A stretch of 64,000 nucleotides of DNA from an uncultured Paludibacter sp. Lineage in GTDB: Bacteria; Bacteroidota; Bacteroidia; Bacteroidales; Paludibacteraceae. The stretch lies in contig CALCBD010000048.1 in NCBI GenBank assembly GCA_937897985.1, forward strand, positions 1-64,000, given 5' to 3'. Of this stretch, positions 36,682 through 45,192 are shown piece by piece; position 1 is the stretch's first letter, and each line of letters starts with the position of its first letter. The notes under the pieces are model-generated. The model saw only the letters and a program-made list of their open reading frames with translations. It made no database searches and had not been told where the DNA came from. Made by a program: the position numbers and the translations under genes.

Positions 36682-37437
36682 TTGGGAAAAAATAAATTAG
36701 CGAAATTTGCTGAAATGGAAACATTTCAACATGTTTTTCAGGTATCTTCACATTCGGTACGTGAAGGGCAGCAGTTCGGAATGAAGGGACGCTGGAATGA
36801 AGATTTTTTTAAAAATAACCATCCGATAGTTCTCGAATTAGGTTGCGGAAAAGGTGAGTATTCAGTCGGATTGGCTGAACTTTTTCCCGAAAAAAATTTT
36901 ATCGGTGTCGATATCAAAGGGGCCAGGCTCTGGACAGGTGCAAAAGCAGCCCTCGAAAAAGGGTTGAAGAATGTTGCCTTCCTTCGTACCAATATCGAAA
37001 TGATTCATCACTTCTTTGTAGAAAATGAAGTCAGTGAAATATGGCTTACTTTTCCTGATCCGCAAATGAAGAAGGTAACTAAACGCCTTACTGCTACCAA
37101 CTTCATAAATTCATACCGGCAATTTCTGAAACCGGATGGTTTGATTCATTTGAAAACCGATAGTAATTTTATGTTTACCTACACAAAGGAAATGGTCCAA
37201 CTGAATGGCTTTTCTGTTAATTTTCAAACCAGCGATTTATATGCCTCCGGAACTTCGGACCCTATTCTGGGAATAAAAACCTATTACGAACAACAATGGC
37301 TCGGACGTGGCCTGACCATAAAATACATTCAGTTTGTTATCAACAATCGCGAATTGATTGAGCCTGAAGTTGAAATTGAACACGATTCATACCGGAGTTT
37401 TGGAAGAAGTAAAATTCATGGCATTGATAATGTGTGA
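36682..37437 (+). CDS. trmB: tRNA (guanosine(46)-N7)-methyltransferase
   Basis: A 251-residue S-adenosylmethionine-dependent methyltransferase that makes m7G at position 46 of tRNA. Visible: SAM-binding LELGCGKGEYSVGLAELFP (about residues 50-68), GVDIKGARLW, and the TrmB hallmark WLTFPDPQMKK (about 119). The start is TTG: MGKNKLAKFAEM is the normal TrmB N-terminus in the phylum. It follows gldH by 34 bases. Confidence 0.95.
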   Translation: MGKNKLAKFAEMETFQHVFQVSSHSVREGQQFGMKGRWNEDFFKNNHPIVLELGCGKGEYSVGLAELFPEKNFIGVDIKGARLWTGAKAALEKGLKNVAFLRTNIEMIHHFFVENEVSEIWLTFPDPQMKKVTKRLTATNFINSYRQFLKPDGLIHLKTDSNFMFTYTKEMVQLNGFSVNFQTSDLYASGTSDPILGIKTYYEQQWLGRGLTIKYIQFVINNRELIEPEVEIEHDSYRSFGRSKIHGIDNV

Positions 37438-37601
37438 TACTAATGATACCCAATTTAAAGTGTCTTCATTATTATTTAATCAGTTCATTTAAAATTATTG
37501 AAAAAAAACCATATTAACACTATTCAATCAACTATTCGCCACAAAGTTTGTTTCTTTAGCGGAATGATTAAGTTGAAATTTTCTAAAACTGTATTTAAAA
37601 A

Positions 37602-38708
37602 ATGACTTTATATCCTCAATTAATTCTCGACGCACTGGTTCATGTGCGTTACCCCGGTACCGGCAAGGACATAGTATCGTCGGGCATGGTAAAGGACAAT
37701 ATTCGTATAGAAGGAAATAAAATCAGTTTTTCACTGATTTTCGACAAGTTAAATGATCCATTCTCCAAATCAGTTGTGAAAGCTGCCGAACAGGCAATTC
37801 TGACCTATATAGGCGAAGATATTGATATCAAAGGTAATATATCGGTCGAAACCAAACAGGCACCTCCACCTAAAGCAGCACCGGTGTTAAGCGGAGTGAA
37901 AAATATCATTGCCGTGTTTTCGGGCAAAGGTGGTGTGGGTAAATCGACTATATCTTCAAATCTCGCCGTCTCTTTAGCCAAACTTGGTTACAAAGTAGGT
38001 TTACTTGATGCTGATATTCACGGACCTTCGATGCCTAAAATGTTTGGTGTTGAAGACGCCCGACCGGCTATGGACGAACTGAACGGAAAGCAGGTTATCG
38101 TGCCAATCGAAAAATACGGAGTTAAATTACTTTCCATCGGTTTCTTTGTTGATCCCGAAAATGCGCTGGTTTGGCGAGGTAGTATGGCAAGCAATGCATT
38201 GAAACAACTGATTACAGACGCCAATTGGGGCGAGTTGGATTATTTTGTAATGGACCTTCCTCCCGGAACAGGAGATATACAGCTCACTCTGGTTCAGACA
38301 CTTGCCATTACAGGGGCTGTAGTGGTAACAACTCCTCAGGAGGTGGCTCTGGCTGATGCCCGCAAAGGTATCAATATGTTTACGGGCGAAAAGGTTAATG
38401 TACCTGTGCTTGGCCTGGTTGAGAATATGGCATGGTTTACTCCTGCCGAATTGCCTGAGAATAAGTACTTCATTTTTGGCAGGGAAGGTGGCAAACGGTT
38501 AGCCGGGGAGCTGAATGTGCCTCTTTTGGCTCAGATACCTCTCGTACAGAGTATACGTGAACAGGGTGATGCCGGGAAACCCGTTGCCTTTGACGATAAT
38601 ACTGCTTCTTCACTGGCATTCAAAGAGCTGGCTATAAGGGTGGTGGAAAGAGTGAATTACAGAAACAGCCATCTCGATGCAACTAAAAAAGTGGAAATGA
38701 CGAGATAG
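37602..38708 (+). CDS. apbC: Mrp/NBP35-family iron-sulfur carrier ATPase
   Basis: A 368-residue protein that binds and delivers Fe-S clusters. The N-terminal MIP18/DUF59-like domain (residues 1-90) is followed by a P-loop of the deviant Walker A type, SGKGGVGKSTISSNL (about 106-120), and the ParA-like motif DLPPGTGDIQL (about 219). Unlike many members, the CxxC cluster-binding pair in the second half is not evident; a single-Cys or no-Cys form. It ends the conserved plus-strand run, and the sequence behind it begins the AT-rich island. Confidence 0.9.
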   Translation: MTLYPQLILDALVHVRYPGTGKDIVSSGMVKDNIRIEGNKISFSLIFDKLNDPFSKSVVKAAEQAILTYIGEDIDIKGNISVETKQAPPPKAAPVLSGVKNIIAVFSGKGGVGKSTISSNLAVSLAKLGYKVGLLDADIHGPSMPKMFGVEDARPAMDELNGKQVIVPIEKYGVKLLSIGFFVDPENALVWRGSMASNALKQLITDANWGELDYFVMDLPPGTGDIQLTLVQTLAITGAVVVTTPQEVALADARKGINMFTGEKVNVPVLGLVENMAWFTPAELPENKYFIFGREGGKRLAGELNVPLLAQIPLVQSIREQGDAGKPVAFDDNTASSLAFKELAIRVVERVNYRNSHLDATKKVEMTR

Positions 38709-38718
38709 GTGTTAGCTA

Positions 38719-38769
38719 ATTCATAATTTAAAATTCATAATTCATAATTCATAATTCATAATTCATATT
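38719..38769. repeat. Short direct repeats (attcataatt)
   Basis: Five or so copies of a 10-base AT-rich unit, ATTCATAATT, in tandem after the mrp gene. It marks the boundary zone between the core run and the AT-rich island; probably slippage-prone. Confidence 0.85.
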
Positions 38770-38794
38770 GTCCCTGTAATTATTGGATAAAATT

Positions 38795-38812
38795 AAAAAC
38801 GGTCAGGAATTT
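38795..38812 (+). repeat. 18-bp direct repeat, left flank of island
   Basis: The sequence AAAAACGGTCAGGAATTT is identical to 45699-45716. At the right site it is one arm and loop of a perfect terminator hairpin; here only the half remains. The two copies enclose the AT-rich LytTR/ABC island. Confidence 0.7.
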
Positions 38813-38816
38813 GAAC

Positions 38817-38852
38817 TGTACACCAAAAGTTAGACAAAAAACTTTTGGGGTA
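38817..38852 (+). mobile_element. Possible IS3-family terminal remnant
   Basis: The bases TGTACACCAAAAGTTAGACA then A-rich then ACTTTTGGGGT resemble the left end of IS3/IS150-group elements, which often carry this AAAAGTTxGACA / CTTTTGGGG hairpin. No transposase frame survives; a 30-residue frame (38858-38950) starts where orfA would be but shows no recognisable domain. The stem could equally be a terminator for the mrp transcript, since TATTTTT follows. Confidence 0.4.
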
Positions 38853-38918
38853 TTTTTATGGAAAAGATTCAGTTTTTTGCGTCAAAGAATGTTAATTTTA
38901 CTGCTGAATTAAAATATT

Positions 38919-38945
38919 TTGTCCTGATTTGTCAAATCAGGACAA
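38919..38945 (+). terminator. Perfect 12-bp hairpin, possible terminator
   Basis: TTGTCCTGATTT / AAATCAGGACAA with a 3-base loop, followed some bases later by a run of ten T. It could end transcription entering the island from the left. Confidence 0.55.
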
Positions 38946-38962
38946 ATTGACTTTGTTTTTTT

Positions 38963-38993
38963 TTGGATTTTGAAAAGCTGTTCTATATATTTG
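38963..38993 (+). promoter_or_regulatory. Full promoter of the first LytTR gene
   Basis: TTG (38963-38965), 20 bases, then TATATTTG (38986-38993): a textbook Bacteroidota -33/-7 pair. The ATG of the LytTR gene lies about 100 bases downstream, leaving a long leader. Confidence 0.65.
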
Positions 38994-39095
38994 CACCCAA
39001 CGCGAAGAGCTTCAATCATTTGCTTATCGATTTTAGAAATCAACTTATATAAATACTTATAAGTATATTTTTTATTAATCATTAAACCTCTAACT

Positions 39096-39446
39096 ATGTT
39101 TGAAAACAAATTAATTCTTGAATGTGAATCAAAAATCGATATCATCGAGATATCCAAAATTACCTGTATCACAACAGATTCATATAAAACTGTAATACAT
39201 CTCGCTGACAATTTAAAATATTACAGCAATAAAAGTTTAAACTTTCTGGAATCTGCATTACCTTCAACTTTCATCAGAGTAAACAGAAATTCGATAGTAA
39301 ATATCGAATATGTGAAAAATATTAATAAAACCAATCGGATTGTACAAATCGAAAGTGATATATTTCTTTGTGCTTCAACACGCCAAATCAGGAGTTTGAT
39401 CAACCGGTTTAAAGAACTTTCTGCGCGTTCAACTCAAAATTCTTAA
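39096..39446 (+). CDS. Stand-alone LytTR DNA-binding protein (copy 1)
   Basis: A 116-residue protein that is almost only a LytTR domain: YYSNKSLNFLESALPSTFIRVNRNSIVNIEYV is the core DNA-binding half, followed by INRFKELSARS. There is no receiver, sensor or membrane part, so any signal must come from elsewhere or the protein acts by dosage. A paralogue at 45193-45540 is nearly identical over the last 70 residues but differs in residues about 12-40. The first copy has its own full promoter and is followed, 86 bases later, by a secreted peptidase-like gene. Probable role: regulator of genes in this island (inference). Confidence 0.85.
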   Translation: MFENKLILECESKIDIIEISKITCITTDSYKTVIHLADNLKYYSNKSLNFLESALPSTFIRVNRNSIVNIEYVKNINKTNRIVQIESDIFLCASTRQIRSLINRFKELSARSTQNS

Positions 39447-39504
39447 CGCTCAATCAACAATTCCTTTCATAGAGGTTTATGCATTAAAAATTTACATACA
39501 TTTT
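39415..39504 (+). repeat. 90-bp LytTR-tail/promoter repeat, copy 1
   Basis: Covers the last codons of LytTR copy 1 and the spacer to the peptidase gene. The same 90-bp block occurs at 41044-41133 and 45509-45598, all ending in TACATTT[G/T], a -7-like box (here TACATTTT, one mismatch). It starts with CTTTCTGCGCGTTCAACTCA in all three copies. Confidence 0.85.
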
Positions 39505-39532
39505 AAAACTTATCAAACCAAAACGAAAGAAA

Positions 39533-40900
39533 ATGAAGAATGTTAGGATAGTTACTTTTTTAGTAGTTGTTTTTACTTTTTGTAATTGTTGTTTTTCCCA
39601 AAAGATTGATTGCAGTTACAATCTTGAAATATGTCCGACTAAACAATTAAAAGATACTGATTATTACAGACTTATCTATTTTGCAAAGATAAATGCTAAT
39701 ATTAAGATAATTGATTTCAAAGATACTTGTCTTGAGTTATCAACAAGGTTATGGGCCGAAAAATTAGGAATAAATGAAGTATCATTAAAAATCTTTTATT
39801 TCCCCGATAAAGAAATGTCACAAAACGACTATTCTTATAATTTTAAAAATGGTGTCCTGTCAATACATTTTAGAAAGAACTGTCGAAATTTTTTAATAAA
39901 ATGCATGTATAATTACATGGGTTCTACTTTTGTAACCATACCTGAATCAAATAAAAGGGATATAATAATATTTGGAGGTGAAGAAAATTTCGAATATTTT
40001 GCTTCTATGTTTTTTACATCTAATAAATATTTATTGACAAACAAAACCCTCAAAATAACAGCACCAAAGTCAAAATACATTTTATCATCATTTTTTCCGA
40101 TTTCTGAAAATAAAACTAAAAACAGTTATTTGTTTAAACTCAATAATGATTCTGCTAAATTAGCAAATTCTATTATAACTATATTAGATACAGTGGGTTA
40201 TAAAAAGTTAAAATTGAATAAATTAAGTAAGTCTTATGAATTTTATGTCAGAAAAAACCATTTGGATTCATTATATCCGGCATTAAATGATATAGGTACG
40301 GCACTTGAAATTATGAAGTGTTTTAAACATTCTGATTTTATTAGAACTCATCTGAACTTCGTAGAATTCGATTGGCAAAGAGATCAATATGCAATGGGCA
40401 GAGGGTTTGATAATCTGATAATGTATGACTGGTCATTTTTAACAAAACATAAAGTATCTTTCATTCATGAGTTTCTGCATACTCAGTTAAATCCTAATAG
40501 CATTGGCAATTTTTTTATTAACGAATCTTTAATTGAATATTTAGCTAACTATTTTTGTTTCTACAATGATAAAAACAGATTCTTATCTGAAATCAAAAAG
40601 AAACATGAAAACTTTTTAGAATCAGTGAAAGATTCGGTGGTTAAAACCTCGTTATATGCATTGGAAGAAAATAATGTAAACACCTTTTCATTAATATATG
40701 ATGAAGGACCTGTTATTTTAAATGACTTCGCTAAAAAAATTGGTGAAGACAGATTTGTTAAACTTTCGATCCTCTTTTTTAGTAAAATGAAAAAAGTCAA
40801 AAAGAACAAATATGAGTTTTTTTTGAAATTTCTTCATGAAAATAAGGTAAATAAAAAATCAATTTTTGAGTTCGATCAAAAAGTTAAATCAATTGTTTAA
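39533..40900 (+). CDS. Secreted putative zinc metallopeptidase (HExxH)
   Basis: A 455-residue exported protein; the N-terminus to about residue 22 is a signal peptide ending near CCFSQ. The catalytic-type motif HEFLH is at H312-H316. Downstream, FFINESLIEYLANY offers a third zinc ligand: E331, 14 residues after H316, or E335, 18 residues after, the spacing of gluzincins such as M1 and M61. The N-terminal 290 residues fit a beta-rich domain of unknown type. No family name could be given; it may be an uncharacterised gluzincin. Very AT-rich. It follows the first LytTR gene and is probably under its control. Confidence 0.7.
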   Translation: MKNVRIVTFLVVVFTFCNCCFSQKIDCSYNLEICPTKQLKDTDYYRLIYFAKINANIKIIDFKDTCLELSTRLWAEKLGINEVSLKIFYFPDKEMSQNDYSYNFKNGVLSIHFRKNCRNFLIKCMYNYMGSTFVTIPESNKRDIIIFGGEENFEYFASMFFTSNKYLLTNKTLKITAPKSKYILSSFFPISENKTKNSYLFKLNNDSAKLANSIITILDTVGYKKLKLNKLSKSYEFYVRKNHLDSLYPALNDIGTALEIMKCFKHSDFIRTHLNFVEFDWQRDQYAMGRGFDNLIMYDWSFLTKHKVSFIHEFLHTQLNPNSIGNFFINESLIEYLANYFCFYNDKNRFLSEIKKKHENFLESVKDSVVKTSLYALEENNVNTFSLIYDEGPVILNDFAKKIGEDRFVKLSILFFSKMKKVKKNKYEFFLKFLHENKVNKKSIFEFDQKVKSIV

Positions 40901-41474
40901 AAAACATAGTTGAGAAAAAATGATAAAATTCTTCAGGCATTTTTTGATTCCAATAAACAAATCGAATACTTCCAATAGAATCAGGTGAGATTATTTGTGT
41001 TAAAAATTATCTCTAATGATGTTTGAAATTCCTTTTTATTGAAAGCTTTCTGCGCGTTCAACTCAAAATTCTTAACGCTCAATCAACTATTCCTTTCAAT
41101 GAGATTTTTGCATAAAAAAATTACATACATTTGAGAATTAATCAAAAAGTAATTTTCATTGATGACCCGCTATTTTTACTGAAATCGAAAAGGCTTTAAA
41201 GCTAAAATAATCGCTTCAATTATTAAAGAAAAATTCAGTGTTAGAGTAACAGCAATTTCTACATAGATTAGTGATCAATTATATATTTTTTATCCAAAGA
41301 AACAGGTATTATGCAATTAAAAATATACATAAAAAATTAGAGTTGCATTTTGAAACCTGAATTAAACTATTATTTTGATAACTAACCTACTACTTTTAAA
41401 AATAAATATTTGAAGGCAGCAACCCTAAAAACCAGTTGATACCGGATTCCTGTAACAATTTAAACAAACATATT
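40901..41474 (+). other. Long AT-rich intergenic stretch with LytTR remnant
   Basis: No convincing gene. It holds a possible 22-residue frame (40920-40988, MIKFFRHFLIPINKS...), the second copy of the 90-bp LytTR-tail repeat, and a region around 41165-41290 whose translation is open for about 30 codons but lacks a start, which may be a decayed gene. The ABC operon starts at its right end. Confidence 0.6.
41044..41133 (+). repeat. 90-bp LytTR-tail/promoter repeat, copy 2 (remnant)
   Basis: Contains the last ten codons of a LytTR gene (KLSARSTQNS-like) with nothing recognisable upstream, so the rest of the gene is lost. It ends in TACATTTG (41126-41133), a -7 box that may drive the ABC operon with a leader of about 340 bases. 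A TTG lies 15 bases before the box, closer than usual. Confidence 0.75.
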
Positions 41475-42428
41475 ATGACAACAATTTCAAAAATTGGTAA
41501 AAGTTATTCTGTTAAAAGGATTTCAAGATTTTTTATTTTAATAATTCCTGTCATTCTAATAGCATGCAACGGTAGTCAAAGCAAAAAAAATGAAAAAAAA
41601 TTAACATCTGAAATAAAGGTGAAAATTATTACTTTTATATCTCATGAAGTAATGGATGAAATTGCAAATTCCACGAAAAGCTACCTGGTTGATAGCTTGC
41701 ATTTTAACAAACAAAATATTGAAATTTATAATCCAAATGGCAAAAAAGATGAAATCGCTGCATACGTAAAAGCGTTGAATAGAAAAAACGCTGACATTAT
41801 TGTGTCAATTTCAACTCCGGCTACATTAACGGTACTTGCGAACAGACATCCTTCTATCCCTGTAGTGTACTGTTTTGTAAGCGATACGACAGCATTAAAT
41901 CTTTCTAAAGAAAAAAACATCTGTGGGATTAGCAATATTTTAGATTATAAAAAAGGATTTAAATTGTTTAAAAAAATACTACCAAAGGCAAAATCAATAG
42001 GAGTAATTTACAATCCAAATGAACCTAATTCCTTGTATAGTTTTAATGAAATTAACAAAACTGCCATGTTGCAAATTCCAAAAATTAAAGTTGTCTCTGG
42101 TCAATTTACATCAAATGATGAAATTTCAATTGTTGCTTCAAGTCTGAATAATGTAGATGCTTATTATGTTGGTGGGGACAATAAATTAGTAGCAAATTTT
42201 GATGCATTACTTTCAGTAGCTAAAATTAAGAAAAGGATAGTTTTTGCTTCAGATGAAGGCAGTGTAAAAAAAGGAGCAATTGCAGCTTTTTCAATTGATT
42301 ACAAAGTTTTTGGTTATGAAACAGCAAAACTTATAAAAGAAAGATTAGATTCAATAGATCAATTTCGGAAATTTATAATGTATTCAAAAGGAAGAGAAGT
42401 TATTAATAAGAAGTTTCTAAATAAATAA
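41475..42428 (+). CDS. ABC transporter substrate-binding lipoprotein (TrpX-like, PF04392 type)
   Basis: A 317-residue lipoprotein: FFILIIPVILIAC gives the lipobox LIAC, so the protein is membrane-tethered in the periplasm. It matches ABC substrate-binding proteins of the DUF534/TrpX kind (VSISTPATLTVLANR, GVIYNPNEPNS, VDAYYVGGDN), which in Firmicutes import aromatic amino acids. The ligand here is unknown. The start at 41475 was chosen over a TTG at 41436 because the signal peptide begins there. It opens a four-gene operon with the permease 10 bases downstream. Confidence 0.85.
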   Translation: MTTISKIGKSYSVKRISRFFILIIPVILIACNGSQSKKNEKKLTSEIKVKIITFISHEVMDEIANSTKSYLVDSLHFNKQNIEIYNPNGKKDEIAAYVKALNRKNADIIVSISTPATLTVLANRHPSIPVVYCFVSDTTALNLSKEKNICGISNILDYKKGFKLFKKILPKAKSIGVIYNPNEPNSLYSFNEINKTAMLQIPKIKVVSGQFTSNDEISIVASSLNNVDAYYVGGDNKLVANFDALLSVAKIKKRIVFASDEGSVKKGAIAAFSIDYKVFGYETAKLIKERLDSIDQFRKFIMYSKGREVINKKFLNK

Positions 42429-42438
42429 AATTATAAAT

Positions 42439-43428
42439 ATGGATATTATTAGTGGACTTACAGCAAGTTTAGTCATGACAATACCTTTAATACCTGCTTC
42501 AATGGGTTTTTATTTAGCATTGAGATGTTTGAAATTTCCTGACTTAACAATTCAGGGATCTTTTGTTTTTGGTGTTGTAATTACTGCTTACTTTATTGAA
42601 CAATTTAATTCACCAGTATATGCATTATTATTTTCTTGCATAGGGGGCGTTTTTCTTGGTAGTTTAACCGGACTATTACATGTGAAATTGAAAGTGCCAT
42701 CGTTTGCCAGTGGCATAATTACATCATTTTTCGTCACAACGTTAAATTACTATATTTTACAAAAGTCCTTTAATTCATCAGATCAAATTATTGAAAGAAA
42801 TTTATCAAACAGAGGTTTTTTTGAATATTTCTACCTGTTAGACTATAATTCCAAAACTTTAGGACCATATTGGTTTTACACAATATTATCTGTTACAATT
42901 GTTTGTGTAATCTTATTATTTCTTGTGTGGTTAGTCGTACGGTCAGATTTTGGTAGAAAATTCAGCATGTTTGGAAACAACAGACAAGTTGCAGCAATCT
43001 ATTCGAATAAGTCTGATTATTACATGGTATTTGGACTTGGTTTTACAAATATGCTTGTTGGATTTAGTGGCTTTCTTTGTGCTCAGGTATTTAAAAATGC
43101 AGATATAAGTTCCGGGGGTTATATTCTTATACCTTTGTTAGCATCAGTTGTAATAGGAGAATTTGTTATAAACATAGTTAAAAAGAAAAATAGTTTAAGT
43201 TTTGAAAGTAAACCTTTGCTTTCAAGTTTTTGGGGTATCGCATCTGCGCCTTTCATAGGTTTCTTTCTCTATAATTTAATCGTTTTGATTTTATCTACGG
43301 TTATATTACCAAGTGTTCAAACATCAGAAAACTATACAAAATACGCAATTTCAGGCTTTTTAATACTCTCAATAATGTTTTTCAATAAAAAATATTCAAC
43401 AAATTCAAATCAGGATGAATTAATATGA
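42439..43428 (+). CDS. ABC transporter permease (BPD_transp_2/TrpY-like)
   Basis: A 329-residue inner-membrane permease with about eight to ten helices. Its closing part carries GAFxxx-like helices and a VKLKVPSFASGIITSF segment; the pattern YIIERNLSNRG-like loop and the FGNNRQVAAIYSN stretch fit the branched-chain/TrpY type (PF02653) rather than an oligopeptide permease. The last four bases overlap the ATPase start (ATGA), so the two are translated together. It forms the membrane channel for the lipoprotein encoded just before. Confidence 0.85.
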   Translation: MDIISGLTASLVMTIPLIPASMGFYLALRCLKFPDLTIQGSFVFGVVITAYFIEQFNSPVYALLFSCIGGVFLGSLTGLLHVKLKVPSFASGIITSFFVTTLNYYILQKSFNSSDQIIERNLSNRGFFEYFYLLDYNSKTLGPYWFYTILSVTIVCVILLFLVWLVVRSDFGRKFSMFGNNRQVAAIYSNKSDYYMVFGLGFTNMLVGFSGFLCAQVFKNADISSGGYILIPLLASVVIGEFVINIVKKKNSLSFESKPLLSSFWGIASAPFIGFFLYNLIVLILSTVILPSVQTSENYTKYAISGFLILSIMFFNKKYSTNSNQDELI

Positions 43429-44123
43429 GCTATACTCTAACAATACCTAAATTTGAGCCAATAATAAATTTTGAGATATGTGTCCCTTTGGACAATAGTT
43501 GTGCCTTCCATTTTCTTCTTGGTCCAAATGGTTGCGGTAAAACTCTACTCGCCAGATCAATTCTGGGATTAAATGGGAATAATTCCTCATTGTATGAAGA
43601 TAATTTGCCAAAAATAATAATAGACAAACCGCAATTAAGAAGATACCTTCCTCAGAATCCTCAGGATGCTTTATTCCCTCAATTTAGTTTAAATGATAAC
43701 ATTTTTCTTTTAAACAAATTATTTAAAATAAAAAAGCCTCTTGAAAATAAGATGATTTTGGATTTATTAAAAACCAAGAGTTCAAATCAAAAAGTTTCTA
43801 CCTTGTCGGTAGGTCAGAAAAAAAAGTTACTCATGCAATTTATAATAAGCTCACTGCCTAATGAAATGAGTTCTAATAGTGACCCAATAGTGGTTGTTCT
43901 TGATGAACCATTCGCCGGTATTGATAAAAACTTTTCACCAACAATTCAGGAAATGTTAAATAGCGTTGCAGGCTCTTTTCAAAACACGGATGTATATTTT
44001 CTGATTATTGAACATGAAACACTTATTAATATCCATAGTTGTGCTAACAGTAATACGGTAACTTTACGTAAAGGAATTGATTTAAAGATTGTTTATTCAA
44101 ATGAAATTGAATTAAAGTTATGA
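43425..44123 (+). CDS. ABC transporter ATP-binding protein
   Basis: A 232-residue ATPase subunit. Walker A GPNGCGKT (residues about 33-40), a Q-loop in RRYLPQNPQDALF, signature LSVGQKKKLLMQF (about 126), Walker B VVVLDEPFAG (about 152) and the H-loop in LIIEHETLI are all present, so it should be active. The length is short but complete. It overlaps the permease and the next gene by four bases on each side (ATGA), typical of tight coupling. Confidence 0.9.
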   Translation: MSYTLTIPKFEPIINFEICVPLDNSCAFHFLLGPNGCGKTLLARSILGLNGNNSSLYEDNLPKIIIDKPQLRRYLPQNPQDALFPQFSLNDNIFLLNKLFKIKKPLENKMILDLLKTKSSNQKVSTLSVGQKKKLLMQFIISSLPNEMSSNSDPIVVVLDEPFAGIDKNFSPTIQEMLNSVAGSFQNTDVYFLIIEHETLINIHSCANSNTVTLRKGIDLKIVYSNEIELKL

Positions 44124-45052
44124 AAATTGCAATTATTGGAAGTGGTGCAGTGGGTGGTGTTTTTGCAAGTAAATTACAAAGTGCCGGACATGACGTTAAT
44201 TTCTTTAGTAAAAGTAAGGATAACTTTATTGAGTGTTTAATTCATTGTAATGGTCAAATCTTTTATGAAAAAATAACTAATTCTTCTGAAATTAAGAGAA
44301 ATTACAATTATGACATTACTATCATTGCTGTAAAAATTTACGATTTACAAAAATCTGTTTATGAATATGCTACAATTTTAAATAATTCTTCATACATCTT
44401 ACCAGTTCAATCTTTTATTAATTTTAATACTATTGACTGGGGTTTAAATGCAGATAAGGTTTACCCTGTTGCAATTATGTTTGGAGCCTACGGTAAACCA
44501 TCTTCTCTGATAATATTTTTTAGTGATGGGTTTGTCTGTTTGGGAAAGTTGAATCAAGCTGCTCAGGATTTTCCGTTTAAGGAAATTTTAGAATCTGTAT
44601 GTAAAGTAATCATTACTGATAATATACAATTTCAAATGTTCATTAAAGTTTTAGTTAATGCATCAATTATTTCTTCCTGTGTAGAATCCTTATGTTCCTT
44701 TAGTAAAGCTATTAACACACAAGTCAAAATCAGGCATGCTGCTACCATCTTTCTTGAAGGTATCAGATTAGCAAAACAAATCTATCCTGTTGATAGTGTT
44801 ATTTTGCCGAATAACAGACGGATAGATTGTATAAACAACATTAACGACTCCACCGAAATAATCAATAGAATAATCACTAAGTATCCGGATGTTATTCCTT
44901 CCATTGTATTTGACGTAATAAGAAACAAACAAACTGAATTAAAATATATTTATGATGATATCATCGAATTAGGATACTTAAATTCATTTGACATGAATGA
45001 ATTGAAAAATGAAAAATCTGAATTATTGAAAAAGAGACCTGAAATATGCTGA
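44120..45052 (+). CDS. Ketopantoate-reductase-like (ApbA/PanE family) oxidoreductase
   Basis: A 310-residue NAD(P)H-dependent protein: the Rossmann motif GSGAVGGVFASKL (about residues 7-19) opens it, and the C-terminal helical half contains MFIKVLVNASIISSC (about 174-188), where the conserved catalytic Lys and Asn of the family occur. Family members reduce ketopantoate in vitamin B5 synthesis or related 2-keto acids. Finding one fused in an operon with an ABC importer suggests that the imported compound is a 2-keto or 2-hydroxy acid, though this is inference. It overlaps the ATPase start-stop by four bases. Confidence 0.8.
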   Translation: MKIAIIGSGAVGGVFASKLQSAGHDVNFFSKSKDNFIECLIHCNGQIFYEKITNSSEIKRNYNYDITIIAVKIYDLQKSVYEYATILNNSSYILPVQSFINFNTIDWGLNADKVYPVAIMFGAYGKPSSLIIFFSDGFVCLGKLNQAAQDFPFKEILESVCKVIITDNIQFQMFIKVLVNASIISSCVESLCSFSKAINTQVKIRHAATIFLEGIRLAKQIYPVDSVILPNNRRIDCINNINDSTEIINRIITKYPDVIPSIVFDVIRNKQTELKYIYDDIIELGYLNSFDMNELKNEKSELLKKRPEIC

Positions 45053-45061
45053 AAATTGAAA

Positions 45062-45150
45062 AATAGCTCCATACTCACAGCTATAATACATTGGCTGACT
45101 GAAGTGTACTTATTCCATGAAAGCTATCGGGAATGCTCCTGCAAGCCATT
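45062..45150 (+). repeat. Degenerate copy of the 3840 structured element
   Basis: Shares two blocks with 3840-4034: CATTGGCTGACTGAAGTG (vs CATTGGCTGGCTGACGTG) and AGCTATCGGGAATGCTCC (vs AGCTATCGGGATTGCTCC). The palindrome is half lost. It sits between the reductase gene and LytTR copy 3, in the place where a cassette boundary would be. Confidence 0.6.
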
Positions 45151-45192
45151 AATTTTAAACTTTTAGAATATACCCGGCTTTAAATTCATACT

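Noticed and set aside
38858..38950. 30-residue frame after the IS3-like end
   Set aside because: No helix-turn-helix or other domain, and its end is the 12-bp hairpin; likely a chance frame in a remnant.
41436..41474. Longer N-terminus of the ABC lipoprotein from a TTG
   Set aside because: The signal peptide and lipobox fit the ATG at 41475; the extra 13 residues are polar.
45062..45150. Riboswitch or leader for LytTR copy 3
   Set aside because: Its similarity to the element at 3840-4034 explains the conserved blocks better, and the palindrome is broken.
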